A stretch of DNA of 5,425 bases from Nitrospirae bacterium CG2_30_53_67. GTDB taxonomy: Bacteria > CG2-30-53-67. Of the stretch, positions 1-5,336 are shown one piece after another. A program made the translations under genes and the position numbers. Position 1 is the stretch's first letter; each line of letters starts with the position of its first letter. The notes below the pieces were generated by a model. That model was not told where the DNA came from and ran no database searches. It saw only the letters and a program-made list of their open reading frames with translations. The DNA is taken from NCBI GenBank assembly GCA_001873285.1, contig MNYV01000006.1, forward strand, positions 1 to 5,425, written 5' to 3'.

Positions 1-13
1 TAACGTACCGAGA

Positions 14-109
14 GTGCCGTAGGGCGGCCTCATCCCCGCGCGCGACTGAGGCGTACCCCCTGCGGTACGTCGCAAGGAGCGGAACGCCGAGGAGGCCGCC
101 CTACGGCAC
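14..109. repeat. Palindromic intergenic repeat with 18-bp perfect arms
   Basis: The arms at 14-31 and 92-109 are perfect reverse complements (left arm GTGCCGTAGGGCGGCCTC). The interior folds again: CGTACC at 52-57 pairs with GGTACG at 64-69, and GCGA at 42-45 pairs with TCGC at 70-73 around a 6-nt bulge. Transcribed, it would form a long two-tier hairpin. No open reading frame fits it. The size and structure suit a REP-like or MITE-like dispersed palindrome, but copies elsewhere in the genome cannot be seen from this window. No target duplication was found next to the arms. It could also act as a terminator or mRNA stabiliser for a gene to the left, although no T-run follows it. Confidence 0.7.
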
Positions 110-170
110 CTGTCTGCCATGGCACAGGCAGGCTCGAATGCGACCGTATTTACGAATAGGACCACTAAGG

Positions 171-179
171 GGGCCGGCT
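171..179. repeat. Putative left target-site duplication
   Basis: GGGCCGGCT abuts the left TIR of the MITE-like element and matches GGGCAGGCT at 420-428 in 8 of 9 positions. The mismatch (C versus A at the fifth base) suggests an old insertion. Confidence 0.5.
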
Positions 180-228
180 GGGTGTGCGACAAATTTGTGG
201 GTACACATCAGAATTACATAGGGTTGTC

Positions 229-272
229 ATTGTCCGGCTTGACCTCGGTTTACCGGGGTTTGACCGGACAAT
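229..272. repeat. Imperfect palindrome A inside the MITE-like element
   Basis: Outer arms ATTGTCCGG (229-237) and CCGGACAAT (264-272) are perfect reverse complements. An inner stem, ACCTCGG at 242-248 with CCGGGGT at 253-259, pairs with one G-T wobble around a 4-nt loop. TTGACC occurs twice inside (239-244 and 260-265). Confidence 0.6.
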
Positions 273-278
273 CCACCC

Positions 279-322
279 TTCGACAGGCTCAGGGTGACAA
301 TTGTCATGGTGAGCTTGTCGAA
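279..322. repeat. Palindrome B, TTCGACAAGCTCA-type repeat
   Basis: Arm TTCGACAGGCTCA (279-291) pairs with TGAGCTTGTCGAA (310-322) over 13 positions with one G-T wobble. Between them sits the perfect 12-bp palindrome TGACAATTGTCA (295-306). Repeats with the TTCGACAAGCTCAGGGTGA motif are, from general knowledge, widespread in intergenic DNA of several anaerobic and uncultured bacterial groups. The function is unknown. Confidence 0.65.
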
Positions 323-328
323 CCATGG

Positions 329-375
329 ATTCCCCGATCGAGCCTGCCCTCGACTGCGATCGGGGGTCGGGGAAT
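329..375. repeat. Palindrome C, ATTCCCCGA...TCGGGGAAT type
   Basis: Arms ATTCCCCGA (329-337) and TCGGGGAAT (367-375) are perfect reverse complements. An alternative overlapping pairing also exists, CCCCGATCG (332-340) with CGATCGGGG (357-365), so two exclusive hairpins are possible. The form resembles the common dispersed repeat with TTCCCG/CGGGAATGAC ends. It lies 7 bp from palindrome B, and all three palindromes fill the MITE-like interior almost without gaps. Confidence 0.6.
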
Positions 376-419
376 GACGCTCTTAGAGAAATGTTTATCC
401 ACAAATTTGTCGCAGACCC

Positions 420-428
420 GGGCAGGCT
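420..428. repeat. Putative right target-site duplication
   Basis: GGGCAGGCT abuts the right TIR of the MITE-like element and pairs with the left copy at 171-179 (8/9). It ends only 7 bp before the TTGACA hexamer of the probable alaS promoter. Confidence 0.5.
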
Positions 429-435
429 TATCTTG

Positions 436-464
436 TTGACAAGATCATGTAAAATCTCTATCCT
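436..464 (+). promoter_or_regulatory. Probable sigma70-like promoter of alaS
   Basis: A perfect -35 hexamer TTGACA (436-441) is followed after 17 bp by TATCCT (459-464), which matches 4 of 6 bases of TATAAT. Transcription would start near 470-473, giving a leader of about 90 nt before the alaS ATG. It is the best-formed promoter in the window and lies between the repeat block and the gene cluster. The more AT-rich TAAAAT at 450-455 has no matching -35 at a suitable distance. Confidence 0.55.
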
Positions 465-476
465 GACGGCACATTG

Positions 477-505
477 ATGGAGTGTTTTTCCATGCGGCGC
501 TCCAT
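477..505 (+). other. Stem-loop in the alaS leader
   Basis: ATGGAGTG (477-484) can pair with CGCTCCAT (498-505) over 8 positions including one G-T wobble, with a 13-nt loop. If transcription starts near 471, this hairpin lies almost at the 5' end of the mRNA. It would occlude the GGAG (479-482) that could serve the short leader ORF at 492. It is not followed by a T-run, so it is not a terminator. No T-box consensus was recognised. Confidence 0.3.
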
Positions 506-545
506 TGAGGAATCGGGATTTGTCCATCTGATCCATACGTTGTAA
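492..545 (+). CDS. Possible 17-codon leader ORF upstream of alaS
   Basis: ATG at 492 opens a reading frame MRRSIEESGFVHLIHTL that ends with TAA at 543-545, 17 nt before the alaS start. GGAG at 479-482 lies 9 nt upstream of the ATG. An in-frame ATG at 477 would extend it to 22 codons but has no Shine-Dalgarno sequence. The peptide has no alanine, so classical attenuation by Ala codons is not supported. It resembles no family I recognise and could be a chance ORF; translation might influence alaS only through coupling. Low confidence. Confidence 0.18.
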   Translation: MRRSIEESGFVHLIHTL

Positions 546-562
546 CTCATTAAAGGCCGGGA

Positions 563-3217
563 ATGAAAGGCTTCGAGATCCGAAGACGGTTTCTTAAATA
601 TTTTGAGGAACGCGGGCATACGCTCTTCCCGAGTTCACCCCTGATTCCCAGGAACGATCCCACGCTGCTCTTTACCAATGCCGGCATGGTCCAGTTCAAG
701 GATATCTTCACGGGTGAGAAGCCGAGGAGCGTGCCCAGGGCGGCGACGTCCCAGAAATGCATGCGGGCGGGCGGGAAGCATAACGACCTGGAAAACGTGG
801 GGCATACGGCGCGGCACCAGACCTTTTTTGAGATGCTGGGAAATTTTTCGTTCGGGGACTACTTTAAGGAAGAGGCCATCGGCTTTGCCTGGGATTTTCT
901 TGTCCGTGAACTGGGCCTTCCCAAAGAGCGGCTTTGGGTGAGCGTTTTCAAGGATGATGAGGATGCCTTCGGGATATGGAGGAACAGGATCGGGATCCCC
1001 GCCGAACGGGTCCTTAAGCTGGGAGAAGAAAGCAATTTCTGGGCCATGGGGGATACAGGGCCGTGCGGCCCTTGTTCCGAGATCTATGTGGATCAGGGAG
1101 ACGACGCCGGCTGCGGCCGTCCCGGCTGCCGTCCCGGATGTGATTGCGACCGGTTCCTTGAGGTCTGGAACCTGGTTTTCATGCAGTACAGGAAGGATGA
1201 GTCGGGTATCTTGACCCCTCTCCCGAAACCGAGCATTGATACGGGGATGGGGCTCGAACGGATCACAGCGGTGCTTCAGGGGGTCAAAACCAATTATGAT
1301 ACCGATCTGTTTCAAGGGATCATTGGCGGGATCTGTGACCTGACCGGCAAGGCCTACGGCCAAGACCACGCCTGTGATACATCCACCCGTGTGATCGCGG
1401 ATCACATCCGGGCGCTCACCTTTCTGATCGCCGAAGGGATCCTTCCAAGCAATGAGGGACGTGGTTATGTGCTCCGGAGGATCCTGCGCAGGGCGGCACG
1501 GCACGGCAAGCTGCTCGGATTGAATGAGCCTTTCCTGTACCGGCTGGCCGGGACCGTGGTTGACGAGATGAAACAGGCCTTTCCCGATCTGCTTCGAGCG
1601 AGGGATCATGCGGCTTCCGTGGTCAAAAATGAGGAGGAGCGCTTTCAAAATACCCTGGACCAGGGCCTTTCGATCCTCCATGATCTCATCCAAAAGCTCA
1701 CAAAGCAGGGGAAAACCCTGATTCCCGGAAAAGAGATATTCAAGCTTTACGATACCTACGGGTTTCCCCTGGACCTGACCCAGGACATCGCCAAGGATTT
1801 AGGGCTTTCCGTGAATGAAGCCGGTTTTCATGAAGAGATGGCAAGGCAGCGGGAACGCGCCCGCGCCTCCTGGAAGGGTTCCGAAGAAAAGGGGATTTTG
1901 CCGGCCTTCAAGTCTCTGTCTGAAACCTGCAAGACCCTCTTCGTGGGGTACGACCGGACCGAGAGTGAATCCGGGGTCCTTTCCCTGATTCGAGACGGGG
2001 TCATAAAAGAGTCGGTTCAGGCCGGAGAAGAGATCGATATGGTGCTCGATTCCACGCCTTTTTATGCCGAATCCGGCGGTCAGGTCGGAGACCAGGGAAG
2101 CCTGGACTGGGACGGGGGATCGGTTGAGGTGATCAGGACATGGAGGCCTGCCGAGGGGCTGATCGTGCACCGGGTACGGGTCCTGCAAGGTTCCCTGAAG
2201 AGAGGGCAGAAAGTCTCCTGCCGGGTGGACCCGGGGAAACGGGCATCTGCGGCGCACAACCATACGGCCACGCATATCCTGCATGCCGTGCTTCGCCACG
2301 TCTTGGGGGATCATGTCAAGCAGGCAGGGTCCCTGGTCGAACCTGAGCGTCTGCGTTTTGATTTCACACACTTTGCCCCGGTCCATCCTCGGGAACTGGA
2401 ACGGATCGAACAGCTTGCCAATGAATGGATCTTCCGGAACGCCCCGGTTGAGACAGAGGTCAAGCCTTTAAATGAGGCCATATCCGGGGGGGCCACGGCC
2501 CTGTTCGGTGAAAAGTATGGGAGTGAGGTGCGCGTGGTTTCCATTCCGGAGCTTTCAAAGGAACTCTGCGGCGGGACGCACGTGCAGGCTACAGGCGAGA
2601 TCGGTCTTTTCAAGATCCGGCACGAAGGAGGGATCGCCGCGGGTGTCCGAAGGATTGAAGCGGTCACGGGCATTCAGGCCTATGAATATTTCAAAAGTCT
2701 GGAAGGCGAGATCCGCTCCCTATCTGAAATCGTCAAAGAGTCTCCGGGACGCATCGCTCCTAAAGTGGAAAAAAACCTGAAGGAACGCAAGGACCTGCTC
2801 TGCGAAATCGGATCCCTGAAGAGGGAACTTGCGGAACTCCGGGGAGGGGATATAATAGATCAAATCAGAGAGGTTGACGGTGTCAAGGTCCTGTCGCACA
2901 GGGCGGACCATCTCTCTCCTGAAGAACTCAGGGAACATGCAGACCGGCTCCGGGACCGGGTCGGGTCCGGCGTGGTGGTGGCCGGTTCTGAAAACAAGGG
3001 TAAGGTGGCCTTGATTGCCATGGTGACCAATGACCTGACCCGAAAGATCCACGCCGGAAACCTGATCAAGGAAGTGGCCCGGATCACGGGCGGCGGCGGA
3101 GGAGGCCGCCCGGATATGGCCCAGGCCGGGGGCACGGATGCATCAAAACTCGATGAGGCCTTAAACAAGGTCTTTGATCTTGTTCATGAACAGATGACCG
3201 TAACAGGGAAGATCTGA
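563..3217 (+). CDS. alaS: Alanine--tRNA ligase (AlaRS)
   Basis: Cytoplasmic class II synthetase that activates alanine with ATP, charges tRNA-Ala and edits Ser/Gly-tRNA-Ala. At 884 residues it is full length. The class II core holds TNAGMVQFKD (about 38-47), motif 2 RHQTFFEMLGNFSFGDYFK with Arg84, and motif 3 GMGLERI (228-234). A Cys-rich insertion CGRPGCRPGCDC (184-195) precedes DRFLEVWN and is known from many bacterial AlaRSs, possibly binding metal. Asn297 (SNEGRGYVLRR) and Asp404 (TYGFPLDLT) lie in the tRNA acceptor-stem recognition region. The editing domain keeps HTATH (His567, His571) and CGGTH (Cys669, His673), the zinc-site ligands. A coiled-coil stretch (about 725-765) leads to the C-terminal DHHA1 domain with its Gly-rich loop (843-848) followed by RPDMAQAGG. 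ATG 563 has AAAGG six nt upstream and begins at the expected family N-terminus. It is first in the cluster, behind a probable promoter at 436. Confidence 0.98.
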   Translation: MKGFEIRRRFLKYFEERGHTLFPSSPLIPRNDPTLLFTNAGMVQFKDIFTGEKPRSVPRAATSQKCMRAGGKHNDLENVGHTARHQTFFEMLGNFSFGDYFKEEAIGFAWDFLVRELGLPKERLWVSVFKDDEDAFGIWRNRIGIPAERVLKLGEESNFWAMGDTGPCGPCSEIYVDQGDDAGCGRPGCRPGCDCDRFLEVWNLVFMQYRKDESGILTPLPKPSIDTGMGLERITAVLQGVKTNYDTDLFQGIIGGICDLTGKAYGQDHACDTSTRVIADHIRALTFLIAEGILPSNEGRGYVLRRILRRAARHGKLLGLNEPFLYRLAGTVVDEMKQAFPDLLRARDHAASVVKNEEERFQNTLDQGLSILHDLIQKLTKQGKTLIPGKEIFKLYDTYGFPLDLTQDIAKDLGLSVNEAGFHEEMARQRERARASWKGSEEKGILPAFKSLSETCKTLFVGYDRTESESGVLSLIRDGVIKESVQAGEEIDMVLDSTPFYAESGGQVGDQGSLDWDGGSVEVIRTWRPAEGLIVHRVRVLQGSLKRGQKVSCRVDPGKRASAAHNHTATHILHAVLRHVLGDHVKQAGSLVEPERLRFDFTHFAPVHPRELERIEQLANEWIFRNAPVETEVKPLNEAISGGATALFGEKYGSEVRVVSIPELSKELCGGTHVQATGEIGLFKIRHEGGIAAGVRRIEAVTGIQAYEYFKSLEGEIRSLSEIVKESPGRIAPKVEKNLKERKDLLCEIGSLKRELAELRGGDIIDQIREVDGVKVLSHRADHLSPEELREHADRLRDRVGSGVVVAGSENKGKVALIAMVTNDLTRKIHAGNLIKEVARITGGGGGGRPDMAQAGGTDASKLDEALNKVFDLVHEQMTVTGKI

Positions 3218-3230
3218 ACCAAAAGATAAG

Positions 3231-3284
3231 GTTTAAACTATATAAGCCGTTTAATCCGTTCAAGCTGTTTGAACCGTTATAATA
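3231..3284. repeat. Degenerate 9-bp tandem repeat between alaS and the phasin-like gene
   Basis: Six consecutive 9-mers can be read: GTTTAAACT, ATATAAGCC, GTTTAATCC, GTTCAAGCT, GTTTGAACC and GTTATAATA, around a consensus GTTTAANCC. Conservation is loose and highest in the middle four units. The tract fills most of the 80-nt gap and ends at the Shine-Dalgarno of the next gene. It makes no strong hairpin, and its function is unknown. Confidence 0.5.
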
Positions 3285-3291
3285 AGGAGGA
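3284..3291 (+). promoter_or_regulatory. Strong ribosome binding site of the phasin-like gene
   Basis: AAGGAGGA lies 6 nt before ATG 3298 and is almost complementary to the 16S rRNA 3' end. It is the strongest Shine-Dalgarno in the window and fixes this start. It suggests the small protein is made at a higher rate than its neighbours. Confidence 0.8.
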
Positions 3292-3297
3292 GTTCCC

Positions 3298-3606
3298 ATG
3301 TTTGAGACCGTAAAAAAGGCGATGATGGTCGGCCTCGGGATCCAGGAAAAGATCAAGGATTTCGTGGATGACCTCGTCAAGAAAGGGGAGGTCAGCAAGG
3401 AGCAGAGCGGTTCTCTGTTCAAGGATTTAATGAGCACGGCCGAGAAGAACCTGGAAGGCCTGGACAAGACCTGGAAAGACATGATCCGTTCCACCATGGA
3501 ACGGATGAACCTGCCCACGCGTGAAGATCTGGAAAACCTTGAAAAAAAGGTCAATGCCCTGAGCAGGCGGCTGGCCAAGCTCGATAAGGGTGGAGATGAA
3601 GAATAA
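3298..3606 (+). CDS. Small phasin-like helical protein (COG3937-type)
   Basis: A 102-residue, highly charged soluble protein with no signal peptide, membrane segment or cysteine. It is almost wholly predicted helix. The N-terminal part (about 1-30, MFETVKKAMMVGLGIQEKIK then DFVDDLVKKGEVSKEQ) and the tail LPTREDLENLEKKVNALSRRL (72-92, a short coiled coil after Pro73) match what I recall of proteins annotated as polyhydroxyalkanoate synthesis regulator phasins. Such proteins can coat PHA granules, but many small homologues occur without PHA genes, and no PHA gene is seen here. A structural or regulatory coiled-coil role is equally possible. It lies 80 nt after alaS and 18 nt before ruvX on the same strand, so it is probably co-transcribed. 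The family resemblance is from memory; the exact function is unknown. Confidence 0.85.
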   Translation: MFETVKKAMMVGLGIQEKIKDFVDDLVKKGEVSKEQSGSLFKDLMSTAEKNLEGLDKTWKDMIRSTMERMNLPTREDLENLEKKVNALSRRLAKLDKGGDEE

Positions 3607-3616
3607 CGGCATCTCC
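3592..3616 (+). other. Stem-loop spanning the phasin stop codon before ruvX
   Basis: GGAGATG (3592-3598) and CATCTCC (3610-3616) are perfect 7-bp arms around an 11-nt loop that contains the stop codon TAA (3604-3606). The structure ends 8 nt before the ruvX ATG. It ties up the only GGAG near that start and has no following T-run, so a translational or mRNA-processing role is likelier than termination. Its functional relevance is inferred only. Confidence 0.35.
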
Positions 3617-3624
3617 CATAGATC

Positions 3625-4053
3625 ATGAGGATCCTGGGCTTGGATCTTGGAGACAAGACCATCGGTGTGGCCGTGAGCGATGAACTCGGGATCACGGCCC
3701 AGCCGCTGAAGACGATCCGCCGGAAAGAGATCACGGCAGACCTGAATGCCCTGCAGGACCTCATCCGTGAGTATCAAGCGGAATGCCTGGTGGTGGGGCT
3801 CCCCATGAACATGAACGGGTCCTTGGGGCCGGCGGCCAGGAAGGCCATGAATATGGTGGAAAAGCTCGAGGGATTCAACATCCCTGTCATCACACAAGAT
3901 GAACGGCTGACCACGGTGATGGTGGAGAGGATGATGATTCAAGGGGATGTCCGAAGAGAGAGGCGGAAAAAAGTGATCAACCAGGTCGCGGCAGCGCTCA
4001 TCCTGCAGGGATACCTGGACAGGAGGGCCAGGGAGCATCAGGATGAGATTTAG
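3625..4053 (+). CDS. ruvX: RuvX/YqgF family RNase H-fold nuclease
   Basis: A 142-residue cytoplasmic protein of the YqgF/RuvX family, implicated in 5' maturation of pre-16S rRNA and in Holliday-junction resolution. The family motifs are in order: GLDLGDKTIGVAVSD with Asp7, VVGLPMNMNGS (56-66) and QDERLTT (91-97, Asp92). The C-terminal motif is KKVINQVAAALILQGYLD. Most relatives I recall read IDK or VDK at the third catalytic acid; here that residue is Asn119 (codon AAC, 3979-3981), which could weaken metal-dependent catalysis. ATG 3625 is the only sensible start, because an in-frame TAG lies at 3619-3621 and the motif begins at once. No Shine-Dalgarno is visible within 18 nt upstream. It sits 18 nt after the phasin-like gene and overlaps the longest mltG reading by 11 nt, which suggests co-translation. 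Confidence 0.95.
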   Translation: MRILGLDLGDKTIGVAVSDELGITAQPLKTIRRKEITADLNALQDLIREYQAECLVVGLPMNMNGSLGPAARKAMNMVEKLEGFNIPVITQDERLTTVMVERMMIQGDVRRERRKKVINQVAAALILQGYLDRRAREHQDEI

Positions 4054-5074
4054 TTCACCGGCAGGAGGGGTGACCATGGTTTCCCTGGGGATGGCGGTCC
4101 TCCTGATCGTGCACCTCTATGGCCTTCTTTTTATTCCATACCTCACGGAGATAGCCTCTGAAACCGTTGAGATTCCCTCGGGATCAAGCGTCAAGCAAAC
4201 GGCCCTCATCCTTCGTGAGAAAGGGCGGATCCCCTCGGTTCCGGCCTTTATCCTTCTTACAGGTCTGACCAGATCCCAAGGCCCCGTGCATGCAGGGGAA
4301 TATAAGATCCCGGAGCCCTCTTCGGCCTGGCAGATTCTGAATATTCTTCGCCATGGATCTCAAGTCCTGCACCTCGTGACGATTCCTGAAGGGATGCGGA
4401 GCGCGGACGTGGCTGGGATTATGGCGGAAAAGCTTTCTCTTTCCAAGGCCCGCTTTCTGGCGCTGCTCACCGATCCGGTGATGATCCGCTCCCTCGGCCT
4501 GGACACACCCTCCCTCGAAGGGTATCTCATGCCGGAGACCTATGCCTTTCACAAGAACATGACCGAAGAGAAGGTTATCCGGAAGATGGTGGACGGGATG
4601 CTTGCCTTTTTTGATCAAGAGAAGATGAAGCGGGCTGAATCGCTTGGAATGAGCCTCCACCAGGTTTTGATCCTCGCATCGATCATCGAGAAGGAGGCCG
4701 GGTCGGAGGAGGAATGCCCCCTCATCTCCTCGGTCTTTCATAACCGGCTGAAAAAACATATGCTCTTGCAGAGCGATCCCACCGTGATCTATGGGATCAA
4801 GAATTTTGATGGAAACCTTCAGGAGAGTGAGCTGAAAACAGATGGTCCGTATAACACCTATTTGCGGCAGGGGCTCCCGCCGACCCCCATTGCCAATCCA
4901 GGGAAATCCTCGATCCTGGCGGCGCTCTATCCGGCTGAGACATCCTATCTTTATTTTGTCTCCCGAAACGACCGGACCCATGCCTTTTCAAGGACTCTTC
5001 ATGAACACAACATGGCGGTCAATCGGTATCAGAGGAAGCGTGCAGCGGATTCGGAGACAGGTTCTCTGCAATAA
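4043..5074 (+). CDS. mltG: Endolytic murein transglycosylase MltG (YceG-like)
   Basis: Inner-membrane lytic transglycosylase that cleaves nascent glycan strands and so helps set their length. The 343 residues match the family's usual size. An N-terminal membrane anchor (about 12-33) is followed by a LysM-like region (about 40-110), then EGYLMPETY (159-167) and the catalytic block LASIIEKEAG with Glu216, the equivalent of the E. coli catalytic Glu. DPTVIYG (245-251), YNTY (270-273) and GLPPTPIANPG (277-287) complete the YceG signature. Two starts are possible. ATG 4043 overlaps ruvX by 11 nt, has GGAG 7 nt upstream and supplies Arg2 on the cytoplasmic side. ATG 4076 (Met12) has a stronger AGGAGG 7 nt upstream and gives 332 residues. 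I keep the longer form but rate the shorter as at least as likely. It is the last plus-strand gene, followed by a convergent cytochrome gene. Confidence 0.96.
   Translation: MRFSSPAGGVTMVSLGMAVLLIVHLYGLLFIPYLTEIASETVEIPSGSSVKQTALILREKGRIPSVPAFILLTGLTRSQGPVHAGEYKIPEPSSAWQILNILRHGSQVLHLVTIPEGMRSADVAGIMAEKLSLSKARFLALLTDPVMIRSLGLDTPSLEGYLMPETYAFHKNMTEEKVIRKMVDGMLAFFDQEKMKRAESLGMSLHQVLILASIIEKEAGSEEECPLISSVFHNRLKKHMLLQSDPTVIYGIKNFDGNLQESELKTDGPYNTYLRQGLPPTPIANPGKSSILAALYPAETSYLYFVSRNDRTHAFSRTLHEHNMAVNRYQRKRAADSETGSLQ
4063..4068 (+). promoter_or_regulatory. Internal Shine-Dalgarno supporting a shorter MltG start
   Basis: AGGAGG is followed after 7 nt by in-frame ATG 4076 (Met12 of the long form). 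This consensus site is better than the GGAG before ATG 4043. It falls in the short gap after the ruvX stop, where a normal ribosome binding site would be expected. Both starts keep the membrane anchor. Confidence 0.6.
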
Positions 5075-5117
5075 GTTTTCTCCATGCCCGAGGTCTTCTC
5101 CCATCTATTGGATAAGA

Positions 5118-5168
5118 AGGGTTCGAGGATTCAAGAACCTATAGAGATCCAGGGTTCAAGGATTCAAG
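5118..5168. repeat. 18-bp direct repeat downstream of mltG
   Basis: AGGGTTCGAGGATTCAAG (5118-5135) recurs at 5151-5168 with one change (G to A at the eighth base), a period of 33 bp. Each copy has an internal TTC(G/A)AGGATTCAAG 8-9 bp periodicity. GAACC (5135-5139) can pair with GGTTC on either side (5120-5124 or 5153-5157), giving alternative weak hairpins. Six Ts follow at 5172-5177, but no GC-rich stem directly precedes them, so I do not call a terminator. Confidence 0.6.
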
Positions 5169-5212
5169 TGGTTTTTTGATTTCTGTTACCTTTCAGTTTT
5201 TTCTATGCTTTT

Positions 5213-5303
5213 CACTTGGACCCTAAGCCCCTTAACCCCTCGGACCCTTGAGTTTTTAAAAAGCACTTCACTTGACCCCTGGAATCCTTGACCCCTTGAC
5301 CCC
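5213..5303. repeat. Pyrimidine-rich CTTGACCCC repeat tract, inverted relative to 5118-5168
   Basis: CTTGACCCC occurs at 5271-5279, 5287-5295 and 5295-5303, the last two in tandem with an 8-bp period. Degenerate relatives (CTTGGACCC, CTTAACCCC, GGACCCTTG) fill 5216-5250. GAATCCTTGACCCCT (5282-5296) is the reverse complement of AGGGTTCAAGGATTC (5151-5165) at 14 of 15 positions, so the two blocks could form a long-range stem around about 116 nt. TTTTTAAAAA (5253-5262) splits the tract. The region lies between convergent genes; a bidirectional 3'-end role is possible but unproven. Confidence 0.5.
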
Positions 5304-5336
5304 TGATGTTTTCACCCACTCTTTTGGAGATGGTCC

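Larger units (their letters stand above)
180..419. mobile_element. MITE-like non-autonomous element, 240 bp, with 21-bp TIRs
   Basis: The left end (180-200) and the reverse complement of the right end (399-419) agree at 20 of 21 positions; both begin GGGT and contain GCGACAAATTTGTGG. Immediately outside lie GGGCCGGCT (171-179) and GGGCAGGCT (420-428), a 9-bp direct repeat with one mismatch, as expected of an aged target-site duplication. The interior has no transposase and is filled with three smaller palindromes. Non-autonomous elements with such ends are moved in trans by a transposase acting on matching ends. The 8-9 bp duplication and the GGGT-type ends would suit an IS256-family element, but that family assignment is inference. 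Part of the TIR similarity comes from the core ACAAATTTGT being its own palindrome. Confidence 0.6.

Noticed and set aside
14-428. CRISPR array
   Set aside because: The repeats are palindromes of differing sequence without regular spacers.
119-439. Plus-strand 106-codon open frame (and a 123-codon minus-strand frame at 165-536)
   Set aside because: Both run through the MITE-like element and its palindromes, have no convincing ribosome binding site and no family resemblance; the frames are by-products of the repeats.
635-1693. 352-codon minus-strand open frame inside alaS
   Set aside because: It is antisense to the strongly conserved AlaRS catalytic core and its translation shows no motif; long antisense frames are common in GC-rich genes.
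2850-2855. TATAAT-like word within alaS
   Set aside because: It is internal to coding sequence for the C-terminal coiled-coil region, with no supporting -35 noticed.
3278-3283. Perfect TATAAT just before the phasin-like gene, as a possible promoter
   Set aside because: No -35 hexamer lies 16-18 bp upstream and transcription would begin within the Shine-Dalgarno, leaving no ribosome binding site.
3427-4077. 216-codon minus-strand open frame across the phasin gene and ruvX
   Set aside because: It is antisense to two genes with clear ribosome or family evidence and has no recognisable protein features.
5172-5177. T-run after mltG as an intrinsic terminator
   Set aside because: No GC-rich stem lies directly before it; only weak 5-bp pairings from the direct repeats are available.
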